From Candidatus Poseidonia sp. (GTDB lineage: Archaea > Thermoplasmatota > Poseidoniia > Poseidoniales > Poseidoniaceae), in the NCBI GenBank assembly GCA_013330155.1, contig DUIU01000150.1:14597-19666 (forward strand): a DNA stretch of 5,070 nt, in the 5' to 3' direction. The first letter of the stretch is position 1, and each line of letters opens with the position of its first letter. The notes under the pieces are model-generated. The model did not search any database, was not told the DNA's origin, and was given only the letters and a program-made list of their open reading frames with translations. Positions 1-5,070 of this stretch are shown here, piece after piece. Both the position numbers and the translations under genes were made by a program.

Positions 1-330
1 CGTTCGTACTTGCTCGAGGGCTATGAGCGAGACCACAGCCTCTACCCTCGTCGCCTGACCACGTTTGAGTGCGGCAGCGAACCGGTCGGCGAAGCGATGA
101 TTCAATTCCACTTCCAGTATTACTGGTACGCCATCATTTTCCTCGTGTTCGACGTCGCTTTCATGTTCCTTGTTCTTGGCGGCATGGTGACGGCTGACGC
201 CACCACCGAAGGCGGCACAACCACCGTGGCCGAGGCAGAATCTGCCCTGTTGACGCTTGGACTCTTCTTTGCTATCATGTCGCTTGGCGTGTGGTACGTG
301 TTCCGGAAGCGAGGTCGCATTTACATCTAA
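1..330 (+). CDS. nuoA: NADH-quinone oxidoreductase subunit A (NuoA), 5'-truncated
   Basis: Small membrane subunit of complex I, at the junction of membrane and peripheral arms (ND3 in mitochondria). The frame is open from base 1, so the gene begins before the window; 109 residues are visible. A TTG at 10 could be read as a start, but it lies after the expected first membrane helix, which is missing, so truncation is the better explanation. The family loop motif appears as FECGSEP, with the conserved loop Cys at visible codon 24 (bases 70-72), followed by a second membrane helix containing FLVFDV (about codons 38-60) and a third helix (about codons 77-100) ending in basic residues. Two departures: the glutamate that normally follows FDV is Ala (codon 53), and the usual C-terminal KKGALEW-like tail is RKRGRIYI. 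Stop TAA at 328-330; nuoB follows after 10 nt. Identity is firm from motif and gene order. Confidence 0.93.
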   Translation, partial: RSYLLEGYERDHSLYPRRLTTFECGSEPVGEAMIQFHFQYYWYAIIFLVFDVAFMFLVLGGMVTADATTEGGTTTVAEAESALLTLGLFFAIMSLGVWYVFRKRGRIYI

Positions 331-335
331 GGTGA
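330..335 (+). promoter_or_regulatory. Ribosome binding site of nuoB
   Basis: AGGTGA begins on the last base of the nuoA stop codon TAA and ends 5 nt before the ATG at 341. It is complementary to the anti-Shine-Dalgarno end of archaeal 16S rRNA (UCACCUCC). It decides the nuoB start: an in-frame ATG at 257 lies inside nuoA, has no such site, and would add 28 residues unlike the family. Confidence 0.8.
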
Positions 336-340
336 GGAAG

Positions 341-934
341 ATGGCAGGACAAGACGAAAACTACGCTGCATTCAACAGCCGAGCCCTCGTTGAGATGGTC
401 GGCGATGTAACCGATGAAGCACTCAAGGCCACCAAAATCAAGCAATTCCTCAGTGTTCTCGCTGGACGCTACTTCAACTGGGCTGGTCGAAAGTCCCTGT
501 TTACCCTTCACTTGGGCATCAAGTGCTGTGCCATTGAGATGGCTGCGGCCGCGACGCCTCGTTTCGATGGCGACCGATTTGGTGTGTTGTTCCGCTCCTC
601 GCCCCGCCAATCCGATGTGTTGCTCGTCAACGGCCCGATTAGCAAGAAATTCGCCGACAAGGTCGTTCGCCTTTGGGAACAAATGCCTGAACCAAAGTAC
701 TGCATCGCCATGGGTGAATGTGCCATTTCAGGCGGACCCTACTTCCAATCGTACAACATCCTCGAAGGCGTTGACACCGTCATTCCTGTCGACGTCTACA
801 TTCCAGGCTGCCCACCTCGCCCCGAAGCCCTCATCGATGGATTTGGCCTCTTGCGAGAGAAGATCATTCGAATTGGTGCCGCACCAAGCAGCGGCCGAAA
901 GGGCGACAAGCCCATCATCGTCGGGGAGGACTGA
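341..934 (+). CDS. nuoB: NADH-quinone oxidoreductase subunit B (NuoB), carrier of cluster N2
   Basis: Peripheral-arm subunit of complex I, also called PSST or Nqo6; it holds [4Fe-4S] cluster N2, the last carrier before quinone. The 197-residue product has the usual bacterial/archaeal length. All four expected N2 ligands are present: the adjacent pair Cys62-Cys63 in GIKCCAIEM, Cys127 in MGECAISGG, and Cys157 in YIPGCPPRPE. Other family blocks are RFGVLFRSSPRQSDVLLV (about 79-96) and MPEPKYCIAMGEC (115-127). The residue before the third ligand is Glu, where Ser or Ala is commoner; the other blocks look normal. The start at 341 is set by the AGGTGA site just upstream and by the N-terminus fitting the family. 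It is followed by nuoC after 2 nt, and its last codons contain the nuoC ribosome binding site, so the two are probably translationally coupled. The family also resembles the small subunit of [NiFe] hydrogenases, but the nuo context settles the call. Confidence 0.97.
   Translation: MAGQDENYAAFNSRALVEMVGDVTDEALKATKIKQFLSVLAGRYFNWAGRKSLFTLHLGIKCCAIEMAAAATPRFDGDRFGVLFRSSPRQSDVLLVNGPISKKFADKVVRLWEQMPEPKYCIAMGECAISGGPYFQSYNILEGVDTVIPVDVYIPGCPPRPEALIDGFGLLREKIIRIGAAPSSGRKGDKPIIVGED
925..930 (+). promoter_or_regulatory. Ribosome binding site of nuoC, inside the end of nuoB
   Basis: GGAGGA (within GGGGAGGA, 923-930) lies in the last codons of nuoB and ends 6 nt before the ATG at 937. It favours 937 over a second in-frame ATG at 943, which would be 12 nt away. 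It differs from the other four junctions here, where the site is GGTGA placed directly after the stop codon. Confidence 0.75.
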
Positions 935-936
935 AC

Positions 937-1590
937 ATGGGCATGCGCATCACCAACGCTCAGGCTGACGCAGCTGCTGAAGATGCTGCTGCAAACCTGA
1001 ACGCCCGGTTCGGTGGTTCTGATGTTGCAGCGACGGTCGAGCACCATTCCAACGCACACAAAATGGCCTTTGTCCGCATCAACGTGCCACCTCAACACTG
1101 GGTCGCCGTCGCCAAGCACCTCCGCTTTGACCTCAATGCCAATTACTGTTCGATGGTCACGGGAACGCACTACCCCGAAGGTGGCGCCGAGCGTGGATGG
1201 GAAGTGGTGTACCACCTTATGCGGCAACCTGTTGTTGACCAAGCGCCACACACCAACACCGTTCACGTTGCTGAAGAACTCAAGGGGAGCGACGTCCCAC
1301 TCGAATTTGAAGTGGTCGTTGTTTTGCCCCAAGGAAACACACCGTCCGTGCCAAGTGTCCAGAGCATTTGGGTCGGTGCTGACTGGAATGAAAAGGAGAC
1401 TTGGGACTTGGTTGGCATTCAGTTTGAAGGGCACGACAACATGCACCGTGTCCTCAATCCTCACGACAGCCCCGAGGGCTTCCATCCGTTGCAAAAGCAA
1501 CACAAAATCCGCTACCATGATTTCAATGAAATGTACGACGACGCCCAAGGCTTCGGTCGTAAACCAACCGACGAGGGTCGGGTCAAGTGA
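937..1590 (+). CDS. nuoC: NADH-quinone oxidoreductase subunit C (NuoC, 30 kDa type)
   Basis: Peripheral-arm subunit of complex I without cofactors; it packs against NuoD and helps hold the hydrophilic module together. The product has 217 residues. The N-terminal 25 residues are Ala-rich and variable. The core carries the 30-kDa signature at residues 152-173, beginning EKETWDLVGIQFEGH and ending HRVL, followed by NPHDSPEGFHPLQK (174-187). The match is good but divergent: the common ERE is EKE, the common MFG or LFG is LVG, and the usual HPDLRR is HDNMHR. NuoC is a separate protein, not fused to NuoD as in E. coli; a TGA stop and a new start with its own binding site lie between them. The start at 937 is chosen over ATG 943 because of the GGAGGA spacing. 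Confidence rests on the signature together with the position between nuoB and nuoD. Confidence 0.94.
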   Translation: MGMRITNAQADAAAEDAAANLNARFGGSDVAATVEHHSNAHKMAFVRINVPPQHWVAVAKHLRFDLNANYCSMVTGTHYPEGGAERGWEVVYHLMRQPVVDQAPHTNTVHVAEELKGSDVPLEFEVVVVLPQGNTPSVPSVQSIWVGADWNEKETWDLVGIQFEGHDNMHRVLNPHDSPEGFHPLQKQHKIRYHDFNEMYDDAQGFGRKPTDEGRVK

Positions 1591-1595
1591 GGTGA
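1589..1595 (+). promoter_or_regulatory. Ribosome binding site of nuoD, overlapping the nuoC stop
   Basis: GAGGTGA shares its first two bases with the nuoC stop TGA (1588-1590) and ends 4 nt before the ATG at 1600. Seven bases pair with the 3' end of archaeal 16S rRNA. The overlap suggests that ribosomes ending on nuoC can restart on nuoD. Confidence 0.8.
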
Positions 1596-1599
1596 AGTC

Positions 1600-2739
1600 A
1601 TGGCACAAATGTGGATTACGATGGGCCCGCAGCATCCAATGACGCACGGTCTGTGGACGCTTCGTGTGAAGGTTGATGGTGAAACGGTGGTCGACACCGA
1701 GGCAGAACTTGGCTACATTCACCGCGGCGTTGAGAAAATCGCTGAAGCCCGAGACTTCACGCAAATCACCCCCTACTGCGACCGCCTCTGCTACGTGAGC
1801 GCCATGACGTGGGCAAATTCCTACATCTACGCCGCAGAAGACCTGCTTGAGGTTGAAGTACCTGAACGTGCAGAATACATTCGCCTTATCTCAGCAGAAG
1901 TCCAGCGCTTGGCTTCCCACCTGATGTGGTTGGGGGCCTACGGACCCGACATTGGCAGTTTGACGCTGATGACCTGGTGCATGCGAGACCGTGAGATGTT
2001 CCTTGACCTGCTGCAAGAGCTTGGAGGCTCTCGCATGCACTACAATTATCCGCGAGTGGGAGGCGTCAAGCGAGACATTCCTGTTGGCTTCGCCGACCGC
2101 CTCATTGCAAAGGTCAAACTCTTCGAGCACCGCATCGATGAATACGAGATGATGCTCGACGAATCCACCATTTGGCTCGTTCGCCTGCAAGGCGTGGGCT
2201 ACACCAAAGCAGAAGACATGGTCAACGCTGGCGTTTCCGGGCCGAACATTCGTGCAGCCGGTGTCAACTACGACGTCCGCTGGGCCCACCCTTACTCGGT
2301 GTACGACCAAGTCGACTGGGAGCCGGCCGTCGAAAAGCCCACCTCGATCAAGGGTGCAGATTGCTACGACCGCTACCGAGTCCGCATGGAAGAAATGCGC
2401 CAATCATGCCGCATGATCCTTGACGCCATTGAGAAAATCCCGGGTGGAAAGAACACCAACTACGCCAGCGGCGATGCCATGATTCTTGCCAAGGCCCCCA
2501 CACGTGCTCCAGAGGGCGCAACGGGCTTCTCTCATTACGAATGCACCCGTGGAGCATCACAGTTCTACATTCAAGGCGGCGGCGATGGGCGAGGAAAGAA
2601 TCCGTACCGCCTCTCCATCCGTTCTCCGATGTTCATCACCATTCCTTACGTCGCCAAGACGATGATTGGGTACAAAGTGGCAGATATTCCTGCCATCATG
2701 GGCAGTTTTGACCCGTGCATTGGGGAGACCGACCGTTGA
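1600..2739 (+). CDS. nuoD: NADH-quinone oxidoreductase subunit D (NuoD, 49 kDa type), quinone-site subunit
   Basis: Peripheral-arm subunit that forms much of the quinone cavity with NuoB and NuoH; it derives from the large subunit of [NiFe] hydrogenases. The 379-residue product is of normal length. It opens with MGPQHPMTHG, whose His16 corresponds to the quinone-binding His59 of bovine 49 kDa (His38 of Thermus Nqo4). Tyr65 corresponds to bovine Tyr108, and Asp117 in GPDIGS to bovine Asp160; the spacings of 49 and 101 residues from the His match exactly. Further blocks are HRGVEK (41-46), GGSRMHYNYPRVGGV (142-156), and the terminal SFDPCIGETDR, ending exactly at the family's usual DR. Oddities: Cys64 stands where Asp is usual before the Tyr, and Cys373 follows DP at the C-terminus. 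Both positions match cysteines of hydrogenases, but the complete CxxC pairs are absent, so it is not a working hydrogenase. nuoH follows after 9 nt. Confidence 0.97.
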   Translation: MAQMWITMGPQHPMTHGLWTLRVKVDGETVVDTEAELGYIHRGVEKIAEARDFTQITPYCDRLCYVSAMTWANSYIYAAEDLLEVEVPERAEYIRLISAEVQRLASHLMWLGAYGPDIGSLTLMTWCMRDREMFLDLLQELGGSRMHYNYPRVGGVKRDIPVGFADRLIAKVKLFEHRIDEYEMMLDESTIWLVRLQGVGYTKAEDMVNAGVSGPNIRAAGVNYDVRWAHPYSVYDQVDWEPAVEKPTSIKGADCYDRYRVRMEEMRQSCRMILDAIEKIPGGKNTNYASGDAMILAKAPTRAPEGATGFSHYECTRGASQFYIQGGGDGRGKNPYRLSIRSPMFITIPYVAKTMIGYKVADIPAIMGSFDPCIGETDR

Positions 2740-2745
2740 GGTGAT
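2738..2745 (+). promoter_or_regulatory. Ribosome binding site of nuoH, overlapping the nuoD stop
   Basis: GAGGTGAT overlaps the nuoD stop TGA (2737-2739) and ends 3 nt before the ATG at 2749. It is the longest match in the window to the complement of the archaeal 16S rRNA 3' end, and supports the 2749 start of nuoH. Confidence 0.8.
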
Positions 2746-2748
2746 ATC

Positions 2749-4266
2749 ATGGATGACAGGTATGATTTGGTAGGATTCTTCCTCGATAAGGATGGATTGC
2801 TGCGCTCGGGTATCATCGGTTTGCTCGAAGGAACGCCTCTCGAGGGAAGCGCCGGTAGCCTGTCTTTCGCTGTGGCCACCTTTGCCGTGGTCAACATCGT
2901 GTTCTTGATGCTGTTTTTCTCCCAGTTTGCCATTCTATGGATTGAACGAAAAGCGGTGGCTCGTATGCAAGACCGATATGGCGCCACCACTGCCCTGCGC
3001 TCGCTTTGGGTTGGTGAAAACGGCGTCACTGCCGGTGAATGGTGGAACATGCTTCCATTCGGACTCGGCAAACCCATTGGGGCGGTCAACAAATGGCTGA
3101 ACAAGAATTTCGGCAACCGCGACGAGAACTTTGCGACCGTTGACCGAGTGAACAACCGCTCATGGATGGGCAAAACCATCCTCCCTGGCTTCTTTCAAAA
3201 CGTGGCTGACGGGATGAAATTCCTTGTCAAGGAACACATGGTCCCACAACGTGCCGACCGCCTCATTTTCGAGGTCTCACCCTTCCTCATCGTCTCTTCG
3301 ACGTTGTTGATTCTGGGCATGATTCCACTTTCCAGTGGCATCTATGCGACCAACCCCGACCTTTCCATTCTCTATGCCATCGCCATCTTCGGTATCGCTC
3401 CCATCGGCGTGTTTTTCGCCGGTTGGTCCTCCAACAACAAGTACACCCTCATCGGCGGAATTCGTTCGGCAGCCCAATTGACGGCCTACGAGATTCCTCT
3501 CCTCTTGACCTTGCTCTCTGTGGCCATTCTTTCAGGGACGTTCAACATCATCGATAGCATTCACTTCCAACACTCTGCTGGCGCCTGGAACATCTTCCTC
3601 ATGCCGCTTGGTGCTGCGTTGTTCCTCATCACGATGATCGCCGAAGTCGAACGTGTTCCATTCGACATGCCAGAAGCTGAAGCTGAACTGGTTGAAGGCT
3701 GGTGGACGGAGTACGGAGGCATGCGGTTTGGTATGCTCTTCATGGCCGAATACATTCGCACGTACGCCGCTTGTTTCCTGTTCACTCACTTCTTCCTCGG
3801 CGGATGGCACCTCCCGTTCCACGGCACGATTGGTTCCCTTCCAGTCGTTGGTGAAGCCTACCTTTTGATTCCAGGCGCCATTATGACGCTGGTCAAATCG
3901 TGGTTGGTGTTCCTCATCGTCTTCGTATGGGCCCGATTCGCACTTGCTCGTATCCGAACCGACCAAATTTTGGAATTCGGCTGGCGCATGCTTCTCCCCT
4001 TGGCCGTGCTCCAAGTGGTGCTCTCAATCGTTTACCGCCTTTACTTCTTCAATCCTGACGGCATGTCGGCCAAGAACGATGTGGCGGGCGGCATGGCTTG
4101 GGACGCTTTCGGCATCCCCTACCTCGTGCCCATCTTGACCACACTCTTCTGGGTGGGCGTCTTCTTCGTCTACCTCAATGACGAAGACAAGTCAGTGAAT
4201 CAGGAACGTATGTTCCACGTCCATACGGACAAGCCCGCGGGGACAGTAACCCCGGGGAAGGAGTGA
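2749..4266 (+). CDS. nuoH: NADH-quinone oxidoreductase subunit H (NuoH), enlarged
   Basis: Membrane subunit (ND1, Nqo8) that lies under the quinone cavity and links it to the proton-pumping part. At 505 residues it is much longer than the usual 320-370. It starts with about 38 residues before the first membrane helix (about 39-65), then ERKAVARMQDRYG (66-78). Next comes an unusual soluble stretch (about 79-145) before the conserved PGFFQNVADGMKFLVKE (146-162), where the family normally has only about 10 residues. The rest is typical: GWSSNNKYTLIGG (225-237), AAQLTAYEIP (241-250), the acidic quinone-side loop ERVPFDMPEAEAELVEG (301-317) and TEYGGM (320-325). Further strongly hydrophobic segments fall near 174-197, 205-226, 243-268, 282-299, 328-352, 371-400, 413-432 and 456-476. 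The C-terminal 30 residues are charged and soluble. No stop or frame break suggests an assembly error. The long N-terminus and insertion are read directly; their role is unknown. Confidence 0.96.
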   Translation: MDDRYDLVGFFLDKDGLLRSGIIGLLEGTPLEGSAGSLSFAVATFAVVNIVFLMLFFSQFAILWIERKAVARMQDRYGATTALRSLWVGENGVTAGEWWNMLPFGLGKPIGAVNKWLNKNFGNRDENFATVDRVNNRSWMGKTILPGFFQNVADGMKFLVKEHMVPQRADRLIFEVSPFLIVSSTLLILGMIPLSSGIYATNPDLSILYAIAIFGIAPIGVFFAGWSSNNKYTLIGGIRSAAQLTAYEIPLLLTLLSVAILSGTFNIIDSIHFQHSAGAWNIFLMPLGAALFLITMIAEVERVPFDMPEAEAELVEGWWTEYGGMRFGMLFMAEYIRTYAACFLFTHFFLGGWHLPFHGTIGSLPVVGEAYLLIPGAIMTLVKSWLVFLIVFVWARFALARIRTDQILEFGWRMLLPLAVLQVVLSIVYRLYFFNPDGMSAKNDVAGGMAWDAFGIPYLVPILTTLFWVGVFFVYLNDEDKSVNQERMFHVHTDKPAGTVTPGKE

Positions 4267-4271
4267 GGTGA
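4265..4271 (+). promoter_or_regulatory. Ribosome binding site of nuoI, overlapping the nuoH stop
   Basis: GAGGTGA overlaps the nuoH stop TGA (4264-4266) and ends 5 nt before the ATG at 4277. It favours that ATG over the in-frame ATG at 4283, which would be 11 nt away. Confidence 0.8.
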
Positions 4272-4276
4272 ACACC

Positions 4277-5070
4277 ATGCCAATGCATCCACACGCACAG
4301 CCCAATTTCAGAAACCTGTTCTGGTATCCGTTCAAAATCACCTTGATCACGGCGCTTCGAACCTTCCCGTTCATCGGCAAGCGGTTCGGTAAGCGACTTG
4401 GTGCCTACCACAACACCTCTCACCCTGAGTTCTTGGACGATGGCAGCCGAGCCCGAGCTGCCTCTTCGGCGGTGATGAACGACATCACCCGCCAAGAGTT
4501 TGCTCCTGACCGTGTCACCTCTGACCTCAAGCCCACGCTTTGGAAGCCACAAACGGTACAGTATCCTTACGAGCGCCTTGAGGACATGGAGCCTTGGCTC
4601 TTTGTCCCGGGTAATTACAACGGTCGTATCGGTGTGATTTGGGAGACGTGTACGGCGTGCAAGATGTGTGTGAACATCTGCCCGAACGATTGCCTTCACA
4701 TGACGACCGAACTTCGTGTCGATGTACTCGACAACGCTGACGGCGAAAACGCAGGACTCGGCATGGAACTCGAAGTGGGCAAGTTTGCTGCGGTTGAAGT
4801 GCCTGAAGTGATGGCTGAACTCGACAACTTCAACCACGTCACGGCGCATACTGACGCACCGGAAGAATGGCGATTCGCCGAAGTCCTCGACCTTTCGGGC
4901 GACAATGCTACCGTTCGGTGGAATGATTCTGGAGAAGAGTCCTTGGTGGCTACCGCCGACCTTTACCCCGCTGACGATCAAATCGTCTCGGGCCGTATCG
5001 ACCTTGGGCGCTGCATGTTCTGTGGTCTTTGCATGGAGTCCTGCGGCTTTACCTCCTTCTTCATGACCAA
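4277..5070 (+). CDS. nuoI: NADH-quinone oxidoreductase subunit I (NuoI), two-[4Fe-4S] ferredoxin type, 3'-truncated and enlarged
   Basis: Peripheral-arm subunit (TYKY, Nqo9) whose two [4Fe-4S] clusters, N6a and N6b, pass electrons to N2 in NuoB. My reading gives 264 codons plus 2 bases, open at the window end. The N-terminus (about 11-35) is a hydrophobic/basic helix that should lie on the membrane. KPQTVQYPYER (91-101) matches the family's KPVTVQYPEE block. The first cluster motif is C125-TAC-KMC-VNIC135-P, with an extra Cys139 after it; the second is C246-MFC-GLC-MES-C256, followed by Gly instead of the usual Pro. About 110 residues separate the motifs, where about 35 is normal; the extra part (roughly 145-235) is strongly acidic, with 23 Asp/Glu against 4 Lys/Arg. 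About 50 residues are also added before the YP block. Whole NuoI proteins are usually 150-200 residues, so this one is clearly larger. Its place after nuoH agrees with the standard order. Confidence 0.94.
   Translation, partial: MPMHPHAQPNFRNLFWYPFKITLITALRTFPFIGKRFGKRLGAYHNTSHPEFLDDGSRARAASSAVMNDITRQEFAPDRVTSDLKPTLWKPQTVQYPYERLEDMEPWLFVPGNYNGRIGVIWETCTACKMCVNICPNDCLHMTTELRVDVLDNADGENAGLGMELEVGKFAAVEVPEVMAELDNFNHVTAHTDAPEEWRFAEVLDLSGDNATVRWNDSGEESLVATADLYPADDQIVSGRIDLGRCMFCGLCMESCGFTSFFMT

Noticed and set aside
10..12. TTG at 10 as a true nuoA start
   Set aside because: The frame stays open to base 1, and the first membrane helix of NuoA would be missing if translation began here.
257..340. 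Upstream ATG at 257 as the nuoB start
   Set aside because: It would put 28 Cys/Ser-rich residues inside the nuoA reading region with no binding site; the ATG at 341 has AGGTGA at the right distance.
1580..1610. Fused NuoCD as in E. coli
   Set aside because: A clear TGA stop, a ribosome binding site and a new ATG separate the two genes, and both products match family ends.
796..1764. Long reverse-strand open frame (322 codons) across nuoB, nuoC and nuoD
   Set aside because: It lies opposite three well-supported genes, has no recognisable domain or binding site, and arises from codon bias of the + strand genes.
2719..2739. NuoD as a catalytic [NiFe] hydrogenase large subunit
   Set aside because: Only one cysteine of each CxxC pair is present, while the quinone residues His16, Tyr65 and Asp117 and the complex I ending are intact.
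2740..2752. GATATC palindrome between nuoD and nuoH as an operator
   Set aside because: A 6-base palindrome is expected by chance, and it lies in a 9-nt gap already occupied by the ribosome binding site.
2983..3186. NuoH insertion as an intein, intron or assembly artefact
   Set aside because: It is too short for an intein and lacks splice-type Cys/Ser and His-Asn ends. The frame is kept and base composition matches its surroundings.
4175..4981. Reverse-strand open frame (268 codons) opposite nuoH and nuoI
   Set aside because: It covers the end of nuoH and most of nuoI, whose + strand reading shows the NuoI cysteine motifs; the reverse product shows no family features.

Overview
The window is one uninterrupted stretch of a respiratory complex I operon. 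All six genes lie on the + strand in the order nuoA (5' end cut off) - nuoB - nuoC - nuoD - nuoH - nuoI (3' end cut off). Gaps between genes are only 2-10 nt, there is no stretch of non-coding DNA, and I see no promoter, terminator, RNA gene, repeat, CRISPR or mobile element. The operon clearly continues on both sides: the rest of nuoA lies upstream, and the rest of nuoI, and by analogy nuoJ-N, lies downstream.

The organism is most likely an archaeon of the euryarchaeal/Thermoplasmatota side. A marine group II (Poseidoniales)-like genome is my best guess, without a database search. The reasons are separate nuoC and nuoD genes, nuoH directly after nuoD with no nuoE/F/G between them (the 11-subunit type without an NADH-oxidising module), strong GAGGTGA-type ribosome binding sites that overlap the preceding stop codon, moderately GC-rich DNA, and arginine codons almost all of the CGN type. 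The taxon is inference; the gene identities are firm.

Function by region: NuoA (1-330) and NuoH (2749-4266) are membrane subunits at the junction of the two arms. NuoB (341-934), NuoC (937-1590), NuoD (1600-2739) and NuoI (4277 to the end) form the peripheral arm. Electrons would enter through the two [4Fe-4S] clusters of NuoI, pass to cluster N2 in NuoB, and reduce quinone in the cavity between NuoB, NuoD and NuoH, driving ion pumping by the downstream antiporter-like subunits. Because no NADH module is encoded here, the electron donor is unknown.

This is not a new kind of system, but the proteins depart from the textbook family in several places. NuoD has cysteines at two positions that match nickel-ligand cysteines of [NiFe] hydrogenases. 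NuoH has an insertion of about 60 residues in the loop next to the quinone cavity. NuoI has an acidic insertion of about 75 residues between its two iron-sulfur motifs, plus another between its N-terminal helix and the first motif. NuoA lacks the usual membrane glutamate after FDV. These comparisons were made by eye from family knowledge and need alignments to test.
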